Source: an uncultured Paracoccaceae bacterium
Lineage (GTDB): Bacteria; Pseudomonadota; Alphaproteobacteria; Rhodobacterales; Rhodobacteraceae
Assembly (NCBI GenBank): GCA_958439195.1
Contig: OY288175.1
Span: 1 to 33,923, forward strand
DNA length: 33,923 nucleotides
Direction of reading: 5' to 3'
Positions 7,487 to 16,464 of this stretch are shown piece after piece. Within the stretch, counting starts at the first letter, position 1; the number at the start of each line of letters is the position of its first letter. The position numbers and the translations under genes were made by a program. Under the pieces are notes generated by a model. It saw nothing but the letters and a program-made list of their open reading frames with translations, did not search any database and was not told where the DNA came from.

Positions 7487-10400
7487 TTGGATTTGATGGC
7501 TCTTTTGGACTTCATAAGAAGACGGGCCGAGGACACAAGACCTCTGCTGGAACGGTGTCTGTCTGTTGATCTTGAGGTCAATCCGAAAGCCGCCGAAATC
7601 TTCGATCTCGCCGCAGTAACCTATGGCAGCGCGCCTGCCGTCGTGGGTGCAGGCGGAAACGTTAGTCAAAAGCTGGATCAGTTGGAAAAAGCCGCGGCAA
7701 AACTGCCGCACATCATTGGCCACAACATCATCAAACACGACATCGAACACCTCCTTGCCGCACGCCCAAGGCTGGCGGCAAGGCTTTCCGCGCCGATCGA
7801 TACACTGTGGCTCAATCCTATCGCTTTCCCGCGAAACCCCTATCACCACCTCGTCAAGCACTACCATGACGGCCGCCTTCAGGCCGGGCATGTGAACGAT
7901 CCCGAAAAGGACGCCCGCCTCGTTTTCGAAGTGCTGGAAAACCAGATCAAGGCGCTTACGGAAATCGGCGCGCAGTCGCCCGACACGCTTCTGGCCTACC
8001 ACTACCTCGCCACCCGCATGGACCGCTCTGCTGGATTCGACGCGGTCTTTTCCGACATCAGGAAGACCACCCCGCCAGACCGTGCCACGGCCCTTTCGGC
8101 CATCCGGCACCTGCTCGACGGCAAGGCCTGCAGCGCACAGATCGGCCCGACCCTGGCTCAGCTTTCCGCCCCACGCGCAGGCTGGCCGATGGCCTATGCC
8201 CTTGCATGGATCTCCGTCGCGGGCGGCGAATCCGTCATGCCCCCTTGGGTGCGGGCGGCCTTCCCGCAAGCGGCCCTTTACGTCCGCAGCTTGCGCGACA
8301 CTAACTGCGGCAACGCGACCTGCGCCTGGTGCGCCACGATGAACGATCCCGTCGGCGCCCTTAAGCGGTGGTTCGGCTTCGATGGCTTCCGCCCCCACCC
8401 CGCCGACAGCGCCGGTCGCCCGCTGCAACAGGTGATCGTGGCGGAAACCATGGGCCACGCGAATGTCCTCGGCATCCTGCCCACCGGCACGGGGAAATCC
8501 GTCTGCTATCAGGTTCCGGCGCTCAGCCTCTATGACAAGACGGGCGCCCTCACCGTCGTGATTTCCCCGCTGGTGGCACTGATGGCCGATCAGGTGCAGG
8601 GGATGGAACGCACCGGCATCTCCTCCGCTGTCACAATCAACGGCATGCTGTCGATGCCCGAACGGCAGGATGCGCTGGATCGCGTCCGGCTCGGCCAAGC
8701 GTCCATCCTCCTCATCTCCCCGGAACAGCTTCGCAGCGTCTCGGTCCGCTCCGTGCTGGCCCAGCGAGAGGTCGGCCTGTGGGTCTTGGACGAGGCGCAT
8801 TGCGTCTCGAAATGGGGCCACGATTTCCGCCCCGACTACCGCTACATTAGTCGCTTCATCCGCGAATTCTCGGGCAGCGACAAACCAGCCCCCGTCCTCT
8901 GCCTGACCGCAACCGCCAAACCCGAAGTGGTGCAAGAGATCACCGATCATTTCCGCCAAAGGCTCGGCGTAGAGATGAGGCTCCTTGACGGCGGTGCGAC
9001 CCGAACGAACCTCTCCTTCTTCGTGCAGGAAACGAACAAGGGAACCAAACTCAACGACATCCTGACCGTGATCGCCGAACGCCTGCCTGAAGAGGGGAAA
9101 TCCGGCGCAGTCGTCTACTGCGCCACACGCAGCGAAACCGAGCGAGTAGCAACTTTCCTCAAAGGACAAGGCCTCGCCGCCGCGCATTTCCACGCCGGAT
9201 TGACGCCCGACGAAAAACACACCGTGCAGGAAAGTTTCCGGGTCGGAGACCTGCGCGTGATCGCCGCGACCAACGCCTTCGGCATGGGGATCGACAAGCC
9301 CGACATCCGCCTTGTCGTCCATGCCGATATCCCCGGATCATTGGAAAACTACCTGCAAGAGGCGGGCCGTGCCGGGCGTGACCGCGCCCCGGCCGACTGC
9401 GTCCTGCTCTACCACAGCGACGATATCGAACGGCAATTCTCCCTCACCGCCCGCTCGCGCCTGGAACGGCGCGAAATCGGCGCCATCCTCAAGGCCCTGC
9501 GCCGCATCGACGAACGCGGCCGCAACCGTGGCACGGTCGTCGCCACCTCGGGCGAGATTGTCCGCGAAGAGAAAGACCACGACTTCGTCCGCGACAGCGC
9601 GACCGATGACACCCGCGTCAAGACCGCCGTGGCTTGGCTTGAGGAGTCCGCCCTTGTCTCGCGTGAAGAAAACCGGGTGCAGGTCTTCCCCTCCTCGCTC
9701 CTCGTCCGTACGATGGAAGAAGCTGAAACCCGCCTTGCTGGTCCGGACATCACAGATCAGCGACGCCGTCAGCTTCTGGCCATCGTCCGCCACGTGATGA
9801 ACACGGTCCCAGACAAGGGTGTCACAACGGACGAACTCACCGGCATCAGCGGCCTGTCGCATCGTGAACTCACCAAGGCGATGGCCGATCTCGAAGCCCT
9901 CGGCATCGCGCGCAATGACCTTGCGGTGACCGTGTCCCTTCATGTCGGGGTAGAGGACTCGTCGCGCAACCGCCTTGCAAAGGCCCTTAGCCTTGAAAAG
10001 GCGCTGATCGCCCGGATGCGCGAACTGGCCCCCGATGCCGATAGCGGCAGGGGTATGCCCCTCGACCTGACCGTCACCAGCCAGATCCTGCGAAGCGAAG
10101 GGCATGAAGCCCCCAGCCCTCACATCCTTGAACGCCTGCTGCGCAGCATCGGGCGGGACGGGCGCGACAGCGATGGCGGCAAAGGCAACATCCGGCTGCG
10201 CAAACTTTCCAGCAAAACCGTCGAGGTGGCCTTGCAACGGTCATGGCGGGCCGTCAGCCAGACGGCTGAACTCCGCTGGATGGCCGCGGAACGGCTCCTC
10301 GAATTCCTGATCTCCAAGGTTCCGCCACGAACAACAGGAAAGGACATTCTTGTCGACACCACCGTTGGCGACCTGCTTTCGGCCCTGACCACCGACGCCA

Positions 10401-12631
10401 TCATCAGAACCTCGGGCATCCGGGACATGACCAAATTGATGGAACGTGCGCTCCTCTGGCTGCACGAACAGCAGGTCGTGACGCTGGGCAAAGGTCTGAC
10501 GGTGTTCCGGCAGGCCATGACGGTCCACCTGAACCCCGGACGCGCGGGCTTCACCAAAAAGGACTACCTGCCGCTGGAAGAGCATTACCGCGAACAGACC
10601 GTGCAAACCCATGTCATGGCCGCCTATGCCGAGATCGGCCTCAAAGACATCGACAAGGCGCAAGTGCTTGCGAAGGATTATTTCGCCCTCGGTCAGGACC
10701 GCTTCCTCCTTCGCTGGCTGCCGGGCCGGAACGTGGAAATCCGCCGCCAGACCACCGGCCGCGCCTGGAAACAAATCGTCGAAGACCTTGGCAACCCAGT
10801 TCAGCAGGACATCGTCGCCGATGACCGTGAGGAAACCAATGTCCTCGTCCTCGCCGGTCCCGGATCAGGCAAGACGCGCGTTCTGGTTCATCGCATCGCC
10901 TATCTGCTTCGGGTGAAACGCGAAGACCCGCGCGGCATTCTTGTCCTGACCTACAACCGCCACGCCGCCGCCGAAATCCGCGCCCGGCTGCGGATACTCG
11001 TCGGCGAAGACGCCTATCGCGTGACGGTTTCAACCTGCCACGCGCTGGCCATGCGGCTTGTCGGCGCCAGCTTTGCGAACGGCCCTTCGGAAAGTCGCAA
11101 CTTCGACGCGATCCTGGTCGACGCCGTCCGCCTTATCAACGGCGATGGACTGAGCAAGTCCGAGGGCGAGGCACAGCGCGAAGCCCTGATCCAAGGCTAT
11201 CGCTGGATCCTCGTCGATGAATATCAGGATATCGGCCCCGAGGAATACGCCTTGATCGCTGCCGTCGCAGGCCGATCACTCGAAGACCCGGACCAAAGGC
11301 TCAGCCTCTTTGCCGTCGGCGACGACGATCAGAACATCTATGCCTTCACCGGGGCATCCGTCTCCTTCATCCGGCAGTTCGAGGAAGATTACCGCGCCAA
11401 GCCCAAATTCCTGACCGAAAACTACCGCTCCACCCGCCACATTATTGATGCCGCCAATCAGGTCATCGAACCCGCACGCGACCGGATGAAAGCCGGGCAC
11501 GCGATTAAGGTCGACAAGCTGCGCAGCCTAGACCCCGGCGGCGGTGCCATGGCGCAATACGACCCTGTCGGTCAGGGGCGCGTGCAGTTTCTTGATGTGG
11601 CAGGCGACGACTTGGCGCAGGCGGTGGCAGCCGTGGACGAACTCATCCGCCTGTCGCGGCTTGATCCCGACTTCACCTGGGCGCGGACCGCGATCATTTC
11701 CCGCGACTGGAAACGTCTAGGCCCGGTGCGCGCCTATGCCGAAAGACAGGGCATCCCGGTCGAGATGGCGAATGAGAAACTCCCCAGCGTCTGGCGCCTG
11801 CGCGAGATGCAGCAGCTTGTCGCGGGCCTTCGCAAACGCACGCCCGAAATGCTCACGATCCAGAGCATCCTCGAAACCCTCAACGAACAGCCCGCGAACC
11901 GCTGGGTCGACCTGATTGCCGAAGGCGTCGCCGACCTCGCCCGCGAACTGGGCCGCAAGGCCATGCCCGTTCCTGATGTCATCGATTGGCTTGCCGAATG
12001 GGCGCAGGACGTTCGCACCACGCAGCGCGGGCTTCTGCTCCTGACGGCCCACCGCTCCAAGGGTCTCGAATTCGACCACGTGATCATCCTCAACGGCGGC
12101 TGGCAGGCGCTTTCTGCCGGAGAAGATGGCGAAGCCCCCCGCCGCCTGTTCTACGTTGCCATGACCCGTGCCCGCCGCAGCCTCGCCGTTGTAACCAGCG
12201 GCGCCCATGCCTTTGTCCGGGCGGACAGCGACTCCGAAGTCCTGCGCAAGGTCGAAACCCCCGCCCGCCAAGGCTTGACCGAGCCCGAACAGTATCAACT
12301 GCCCGACATGACCACGGTGGACCTCTCTTTCGCGGGTCGCCTTGCCCCCGACAACCCAACCCACGCTGCGATAGCCGCCGCAAAGGTCGATGATCCTGTC
12401 ACTCTGGACCATCGCGGTGGCAAATGGATGATCCTCGATGCCCACCGCCGCGCCTTGGGCCGCATGGCCTCGACCTGGGCACCGCCCCCAGGAACCCGCC
12501 TCGCCCCCGGTAAAGTGGGCGCAATCGTCCGCTGGCGCAAAGCCGACAACGATGAGGCGTATCACCACCACCTCAAGCATGAAGAGTGGGAAACGGTTCT
12601 GCCAGAGTTCGTATTCCCAAAAGCGCAATGA
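7487..12631 (+). CDS. Giant fusion: DEDD 3'-5' exonuclease, RecQ-type helicase and UvrD-type helicase
   Basis: A 1,714-aa multidomain DNA-processing enzyme. The N-terminus shows DnaQ-like exonuclease motifs: 'SVDLEV' (Asp28, Glu30), 'IIGHNIIKHDIEHL' (Asn80, Asp85) and 'NDPEKDARL' (Asp141). A Cys cluster (C274-x4-C279-x2-C282) sits just before a RecQ-type SF2 helicase with Walker A 'LPTGTGKS' (Lys337), 'LDEAHCVSKWGHDFRPDY' (DEAH 435-438), 'CLTATA' and motif VI 'QEAGRAGRDR' (624 onward). A middle region of about 400 residues contains winged-helix-like stretches but lacks the usual RecQ four-Cys zinc site. An SF1 UvrD/PcrA helicase follows: 'LAGPGSGKT' (Lys1129), 'VDEYQD' (1243-1248), 'GDDDQNIYAFTGA', 'LTENYRSTRHI', 'TAHRSKGLEF' and 'YVAMTRARRSL' (around 1558). 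TTG at 7487 and ATG at 7496 are both possible starts; neither has a strong ribosome-binding site. No partner gene adjoins it. A role in recombination/repair or phage defence is inference. Confidence 0.9.
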   Translation: MDLMALLDFIRRRAEDTRPLLERCLSVDLEVNPKAAEIFDLAAVTYGSAPAVVGAGGNVSQKLDQLEKAAAKLPHIIGHNIIKHDIEHLLAARPRLAARLSAPIDTLWLNPIAFPRNPYHHLVKHYHDGRLQAGHVNDPEKDARLVFEVLENQIKALTEIGAQSPDTLLAYHYLATRMDRSAGFDAVFSDIRKTTPPDRATALSAIRHLLDGKACSAQIGPTLAQLSAPRAGWPMAYALAWISVAGGESVMPPWVRAAFPQAALYVRSLRDTNCGNATCAWCATMNDPVGALKRWFGFDGFRPHPADSAGRPLQQVIVAETMGHANVLGILPTGTGKSVCYQVPALSLYDKTGALTVVISPLVALMADQVQGMERTGISSAVTINGMLSMPERQDALDRVRLGQASILLISPEQLRSVSVRSVLAQREVGLWVLDEAHCVSKWGHDFRPDYRYISRFIREFSGSDKPAPVLCLTATAKPEVVQEITDHFRQRLGVEMRLLDGGATRTNLSFFVQETNKGTKLNDILTVIAERLPEEGKSGAVVYCATRSETERVATFLKGQGLAAAHFHAGLTPDEKHTVQESFRVGDLRVIAATNAFGMGIDKPDIRLVVHADIPGSLENYLQEAGRAGRDRAPADCVLLYHSDDIERQFSLTARSRLERREIGAILKALRRIDERGRNRGTVVATSGEIVREEKDHDFVRDSATDDTRVKTAVAWLEESALVSREENRVQVFPSSLLVRTMEEAETRLAGPDITDQRRRQLLAIVRHVMNTVPDKGVTTDELTGISGLSHRELTKAMADLEALGIARNDLAVTVSLHVGVEDSSRNRLAKALSLEKALIARMRELAPDADSGRGMPLDLTVTSQILRSEGHEAPSPHILERLLRSIGRDGRDSDGGKGNIRLRKLSSKTVEVALQRSWRAVSQTAELRWMAAERLLEFLISKVPPRTTGKDILVDTTVGDLLSALTTDAIIRTSGIRDMTKLMERALLWLHEQQVVTLGKGLTVFRQAMTVHLNPGRAGFTKKDYLPLEEHYREQTVQTHVMAAYAEIGLKDIDKAQVLAKDYFALGQDRFLLRWLPGRNVEIRRQTTGRAWKQIVEDLGNPVQQDIVADDREETNVLVLAGPGSGKTRVLVHRIAYLLRVKREDPRGILVLTYNRHAAAEIRARLRILVGEDAYRVTVSTCHALAMRLVGASFANGPSESRNFDAILVDAVRLINGDGLSKSEGEAQREALIQGYRWILVDEYQDIGPEEYALIAAVAGRSLEDPDQRLSLFAVGDDDQNIYAFTGASVSFIRQFEEDYRAKPKFLTENYRSTRHIIDAANQVIEPARDRMKAGHAIKVDKLRSLDPGGGAMAQYDPVGQGRVQFLDVAGDDLAQAVAAVDELIRLSRLDPDFTWARTAIISRDWKRLGPVRAYAERQGIPVEMANEKLPSVWRLREMQQLVAGLRKRTPEMLTIQSILETLNEQPANRWVDLIAEGVADLARELGRKAMPVPDVIDWLAEWAQDVRTTQRGLLLLTAHRSKGLEFDHVIILNGGWQALSAGEDGEAPRRLFYVAMTRARRSLAVVTSGAHAFVRADSDSEVLRKVETPARQGLTEPEQYQLPDMTTVDLSFAGRLAPDNPTHAAIAAAKVDDPVTLDHRGGKWMILDAHRRALGRMASTWAPPPGTRLAPGKVGAIVRWRKADNDEAYHHHLKHEEWETVLPEFVFPKAQ

Positions 12632-13068
12632 TGCATGCCACTGCCACCAGCCCATTGCCCTAAGCAAAGCTGGAAAGCTCTGCCTTAAGGTTGTCCAACG
12701 CTGGGGATCGGATCAACGGAAATCCGTCCCGTCCGATCCACCCACAACCCATTATCCGCGGATCGCGGTGACGGTCGACATGATCGCAACCAGCACGGAT
12801 GTGAAGCCGCCCGCGTGCCTCCTTTCCATGCGCAATGTGAAATCGGCCAACTGTTTCGCACAGATGAAGCGTCGCGGCACACGCAAAACCTCTGGACGAT
12901 CGCAAGAAGATCACCCCATCGGCAATGGCCAAGACGCATGACGTCGTCGTCAATGCGGAGGGTGTCACGTCCGCCATCAGGACGGCAAGCCAGCCGCTCG
13001 ACAGGGAACCCGCCATCCCGTTCAAGGATCGCACCAAGGGCGTGATGATCGGGACGACGAGAATACCG
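12632..13068. other. 437-base stretch with no supported gene
   Basis: Between the helicase fusion and the GlxA-type regulator. Frames are open on both strands, but none shows recognisable motifs, a credible ribosome-binding site or biased third positions. It may be a decayed gene or the edge of an inserted segment. No terminal repeats, tRNA or transposase motifs were seen. Confidence 0.5.
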
Positions 13069-14022
13069 TCAGCTTTGGAAACGGTGCCGGTAGTCGCCGG
13101 GCGTCAGTCCGACGATGCGCATGAATACCTTTCTAAAGGCACCGGGGTCCGAATAGCCGACCTCCCATGCCACCCGCTCGATCGGTTTCTGCCCGAATTG
13201 CAGCATTTCCTGCGCTTTTGCCACCCGCAGGCGTTGCGCATAGTCAGTGGCCGTCAACCCGGTGGCCTTTTGAAACCGCCTCAGAAAGGTGCGCTGCTCC
13301 AGCCCTGCGATTTCGGCCAAGGTGGCAAGTGCGCCGTCGCGGCCCTCGCTGGCTTGCAAGGCATGCTGGGCTTTCAGGATGGCGGCGTCCCCATGCGTCA
13401 GCCGGGGCACGAAGCCGCTATAATAGCGCTGTTCGCGGCCCGGCGGATCGACCAACATCATCCGCGCGGTGGCGGCCATGGCGACGGGGCCAAGAAAGCG
13501 GTCCACCAGCTTCAACCCCAGATCGGTCCAGGCCATCAAACCGCCCGCCGACAGGATGTCGCCACCGTCAATGATCAGGCGGTCAGCATCAACCCTGGCG
13601 CTGGGGAAACGGTCTTGCATGGCCTGCGCATGGGTCCAATGGGTGGTCACAGCCCGCCCCGCCAGAAGCCCGGTTTCGCCCAGCAGGAACGCCCCCGCGC
13701 AGACCGACGCCAGCACGGTGCCGTCGGCATGGCAGGCCCGAAGCCAGTCTTTGAACGGGGCGGCGGCGTCCGGGACGATGGGCTTGGCCAGCGACGGCGG
13801 CAGGATCAGGACTTCAAGACGACCGGGGGGCGCGGTCGCAGGGTCCGTTGAAAAGACCACATGGGGAACGCCGTCCTCAAGCGTCAGATGCTGCACATGG
13901 ATATGGGGGACGGCTGGCGTTTGCCCTGCGATGTCAGCAGCCAGCAGGAACAGATCGGTCATGCCCAGCACCGCCGACATCTGGGCATCGGGATAGAGCA
14001 GGATGCCAATCCCAATTGCCAT
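13069..14022 (-). CDS. GlxA-family transcriptional regulator (DJ-1/PfpI domain plus AraC HTH)
   Basis: A 317-aa regulator starting at ATG 14022, preceded by AGGGG about ten bases upstream; this is preferred to a TTG start 42 bases further out. Residues 1-190 form a DJ-1/PfpI (class I amidotransferase-like) domain with 'ILLYPDAQMSAVLGMTDLF' and the nucleophile-elbow segment 'ASVCAGAFLLGETGLLAGR' (Cys108). The C-terminal AraC domain carries 'LAEIAGLEQRTFLRRFQKA' and 'PIERVAWEVGYSDPGAFRK'. Proteins of this layout often control metabolism of quaternary amines or amino-acid derivatives. It is divergent from the hydrolase at 14124 with about 100 bases between, so that gene is the likely target; this is inference. 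Confidence 0.9.
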   Translation of the reverse strand: MAIGIGILLYPDAQMSAVLGMTDLFLLAADIAGQTPAVPHIHVQHLTLEDGVPHVVFSTDPATAPPGRLEVLILPPSLAKPIVPDAAAPFKDWLRACHADGTVLASVCAGAFLLGETGLLAGRAVTTHWTHAQAMQDRFPSARVDADRLIIDGGDILSAGGLMAWTDLGLKLVDRFLGPVAMAATARMMLVDPPGREQRYYSGFVPRLTHGDAAILKAQHALQASEGRDGALATLAEIAGLEQRTFLRRFQKATGLTATDYAQRLRVAKAQEMLQFGQKPIERVAWEVGYSDPGAFRKVFMRIVGLTPGDYRHRFQS

Positions 14023-14123
14023 TGTCGATATTGCCCCTGATTCTGTCGATTTCGCCAATCGCAAAACTATGGGGCCGCAACGATATTGAGTTCAAGCGAC
14101 ATCCAACTTGGAAAGGAAATCCC

Positions 14124-14666
14124 ATGTCCAAACGCGCCATTCTGGTCGTTGACCTGCAAAACGAATACTGGCCCACCGGCAACCTGCCGCTGCACGGCAT
14201 CGACGCCGCCGCGGCCAATGCCGCCCGCGTGATGGCCCATGCCCGCGCCAAAGGCGATCTGGTGGTCAACATTCGCCACGAAGCCCCCGGCGCGCCGTTC
14301 TTTGTGCCGGGCAGCGAAGGGGCAAAGATCAACGCCGCCGTTCTGCCGCAGGGGGATGAACCTGTGGTGACCAAGAACCACCCCAATTCGTTCCGCGATA
14401 CTGGGCTGAAGGCGCTGCTGGACCAGCATGGCGTGACCGACGTGGTCGTCGTCGGCGCGATGAGCCATATGTGCGTGGATGCGACCACCCGCGCAGCCAA
14501 CGACCTGGGCTATAAGACCACCACGATCCACGACGCCTGTGCTACGCTTGATCTGGCCTTTGACGGTGTAACCACCCCTGCCCCGCAGGTCCATGCGGCG
14601 CTGATGGCGGCCTTGGCATTTTCTTACGGCGAGGTCATCAGCACCGACGCCTTCCTTGCGCGCTGA
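14124..14666 (+). CDS. Cysteine hydrolase of the isochorismatase-like family
   Basis: A 180-aa protein with the complete catalytic triad of the family: Asp10 ('LVVDLQNEY'), Lys84 ('VVTKNHPNSF') and Cys117 ('GAMSHMCVDATTRAA'). The residues ahead of the Cys match the family's cis-peptide turn. The start at 14124 has GGAAAGGA seven bases upstream. Members cleave amides or the enol ether of isochorismate. The Cys and the single small domain suggest an amidohydrolase-type reaction (nicotinamidase, N-carbamoyl or similar), but the substrate cannot be read. It probably responds to the divergent GlxA-type regulator. Confidence 0.9.
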   Translation: MSKRAILVVDLQNEYWPTGNLPLHGIDAAAANAARVMAHARAKGDLVVNIRHEAPGAPFFVPGSEGAKINAAVLPQGDEPVVTKNHPNSFRDTGLKALLDQHGVTDVVVVGAMSHMCVDATTRAANDLGYKTTTIHDACATLDLAFDGVTTPAPQVHAALMAALAFSYGEVISTDAFLAR

Positions 14667-14672
14667 AACTGC

Positions 14673-15563
14673 CTAACCCCTGCTTCCGGCGCGGAACCCT
14701 GCGGGCGTCAGCCCGGTTTCGCGCCGGAAGAACTTGGCAAAATTGGTAGGCTCGGCAAAGCCCACCGCTGCGGCAATCAGATAGATCGGCCGGTCGGTAT
14801 GGGCGAGCAGCCGCTTTGCCTCCAGCGTGATGCGGGCTGCGATGACGGCCTTGGCGTTTTGGCCGCTTGCCTCGCGCGCAGCACGGGTCAGGCTTTTCTC
14901 GGTGCAGCCAAGCGCATCGGCATAGCGGCCCACCTGATGCCAGCGCATGAAATTCTGCTCGACCAGCTTTCGGAACCGGACAAACCGTTGCAGCCCTTGG
15001 CTATGCGGCGGCTCGGCCGCGATCCGGTGGTCGTGCGCTATGCACAGCCGCAACAAAACCGTGCAAAGCTGATAGCGCAACAGGGCGTGAATATCCTGCG
15101 GCGGCGCGATACGCATGGCATCCTTGCACATTCTGGCAAGCAGTTCATCGGTCGCGTCAAAGTCGTCCTTGGCCAGCACCATATGTTCGGGGAATTGGTC
15201 AAGGCCCAGCACAGGTCGCAGATCGGCGCTGGTCTGCGCGTCAGATGGCAGGAATTCCGACCGGAACAGCACCAGCCAGCCGTCCCAACCCTGACTGTCG
15301 CCCAGACCATGCACCTGGCCGGGCCGCAGCACCAACAGCGACCCCGCACCACAGGGAACCGGTTGAAAATCCACCCATTGGGTGGGGTTTCCTTGGGTCA
15401 CGCAAACAAGCATGTAAAAGTCATAACGGTGCGGCGCGCGGATTTCCTTGGCCGAGGTGCGCTGCCGCAGATCAGACACCCGAAACACCTCAATATCCAG
15501 CGCGCGCCCTTGCGGCCGATAGGCAAAGGTCGTGGCTTCCGTTCGGGGCGTCGGCCTCACCAC
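14673..15563 (-). CDS. AraC-family transcriptional regulator
   Basis: About 296 aa, with an N-terminal cupin-like sensor domain ('PHRYDFYMLVCVTQG', 'GSLLVLRPGQVHGLGDSQGWDGW') and a C-terminal pair of helix-turn-helix motifs ('RYADALGCTEKSLTRAAREASG' and 'PIYLIAAAVGFAEPTNFAKFFRRETGLTPAGFR'). The second HTH with its 'GFxxxxxFxxxFRRxxGxTPxxFR' pattern is diagnostic. The start is GTG at 15563 or the next GTG codon; no good Shine-Dalgarno sequence decides between them. It faces away from the SnoaL-like gene at 15700 across an AT-rich spacer, so it probably regulates that gene. The ligand is unknown. Confidence 0.9.
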   Translation of the reverse strand: MVRPTPRTEATTFAYRPQGRALDIEVFRVSDLRQRTSAKEIRAPHRYDFYMLVCVTQGNPTQWVDFQPVPCGAGSLLVLRPGQVHGLGDSQGWDGWLVLFRSEFLPSDAQTSADLRPVLGLDQFPEHMVLAKDDFDATDELLARMCKDAMRIAPPQDIHALLRYQLCTVLLRLCIAHDHRIAAEPPHSQGLQRFVRFRKLVEQNFMRWHQVGRYADALGCTEKSLTRAAREASGQNAKAVIAARITLEAKRLLAHTDRPIYLIAAAVGFAEPTNFAKFFRRETGLTPAGFRAGSRG

Positions 15564-15699
15564 CTTGCTGATTGTCCGATTAGTATCATTTTTTAGCCCC
15601 GTTCAACCACGACGTGAAGAAGTTAATCCCTTATCTACACTTTTACAGAGCCACTAACCGATCAGCAACGACATTTACACACCCGTCATGAGGACCGAA

Positions 15700-16086
15700 A
15701 TGACCAGTATCGACATCGCCAAGGCCTATATCAAAGCTGTCCAGTCCGGCGATCAGGCCGCCCTTGGCGCGCTGATTTCCCCGCAGGTGATCTGGCACCA
15801 GCCGGGCAACAACCAGTTTTCCGGCACCAAGTCCGGCATCGCCGAATTCGGTGCGATGTTCGGGGGGATGATGGCAGCGTCGGGTGGCACCTTCGCCATC
15901 ACCGCTGCGCATCGCTATATGGCGAACGGCGACCTGGTCGCCATCGAGATCGAGTTTGCCGCGACGCGCGAAGGTGCGGCGCTGAACCAGCCCGGCATCG
16001 ATCTTTTGCGCATCGCAGATGGCCAGATTGTCGAGGTATGGCTGTTCTCCTCTGATCCCGCGCAAGAAGATGTCTTCTGGGGCTGA
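15700..16086 (+). CDS. SnoaL-like / NTF2-fold small protein
   Basis: A 128-aa protein with the cystatin-like alpha+beta barrel pattern: helix 'DIAKAYIKAVQSGDQAALGALISPQVIWHQPG', then 'FSGTKSGIAEFGAMFGGMMAA', then strands ending 'GIDLLRIADGQIVEVWLFSSD'. This resembles ketosteroid-isomerase-like SnoaL proteins, which may be enzymes, binding proteins or stress proteins. The start at 15700 has AGGA five bases upstream; an ATG at 15688 in the same frame lacks such a site. It is divergent from the AraC regulator, its probable controller. No catalytic residue is certain. Confidence 0.8.
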   Translation: MTSIDIAKAYIKAVQSGDQAALGALISPQVIWHQPGNNQFSGTKSGIAEFGAMFGGMMAASGGTFAITAAHRYMANGDLVAIEIEFAATREGAALNQPGIDLLRIADGQIVEVWLFSSDPAQEDVFWG

Positions 16087-16464
16087 AAGACCAAGCGGCG
16101 GGCGTCGACAGCCATTCGATGCCCTTGTTTGCATCAAGGAACGTCTGCGGTTGCGTGCGACAGGCCCAACCCTTCGACTTGGGCAAAAACAACGCGGCCT
16201 TGCCACCCCTATCTGTCGCGCCTTGCTGCGTCTGGAAGTAGCTGAATGTCCCCTCGGCACACGGCACACGGCACGCGGCTGGCTGCCTATGCGGTCGGCG
16301 CGGTTGGGTCGACCGCCAGCTTTGTGCCAAAATCAATCTTCTGGTCAGGAAGGGTGGAAAGCGAACCAGCGTCGCAGCGCGCAGGGAAGTGCGTTCAGAT
16401 GACGCTTTTAACCGTTCACCGTATATCTAGAGCAATCGGCAACCGCCCCGTCTCGCTCTACCAA
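16087..16464. other. 378-base gap without a supported gene
   Basis: It lies between the convergent SnoaL-like gene and the end of the leftward catabolic operon. Short frames exist, but none has motifs or a ribosome-binding site. A small direct repeat based on CGGCACA occurs near 16255-16275. No strong hairpin with a T-run was found for either flanking gene. Confidence 0.45.

Noticed and set aside
7310..9322. Very long open frame (about 670 codons) on the minus strand
   Set aside because: It lies opposite the helicase fusion, which has complete motifs in its own frame. High GC content leaves antisense frames open; this one shows no family motif.
12660..13037. Minus-strand 125-codon frame as a transposase or membrane protein remnant
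   Set aside because: No transposase motif, terminal repeat or membrane pattern could be supported.
7074..13068. A multi-gene phage-defence island
   Set aside because: Only one candidate gene (the helicase fusion) is present; no nuclease, methylase, toxin or integrase accompanies it, so a system call is not supported.
13848..14123. Upstream extension of the isochorismatase-like gene
   Set aside because: The ATG at 14124 has a good ribosome-binding site and begins the conserved fold; the extension overlaps the divergent regulator.
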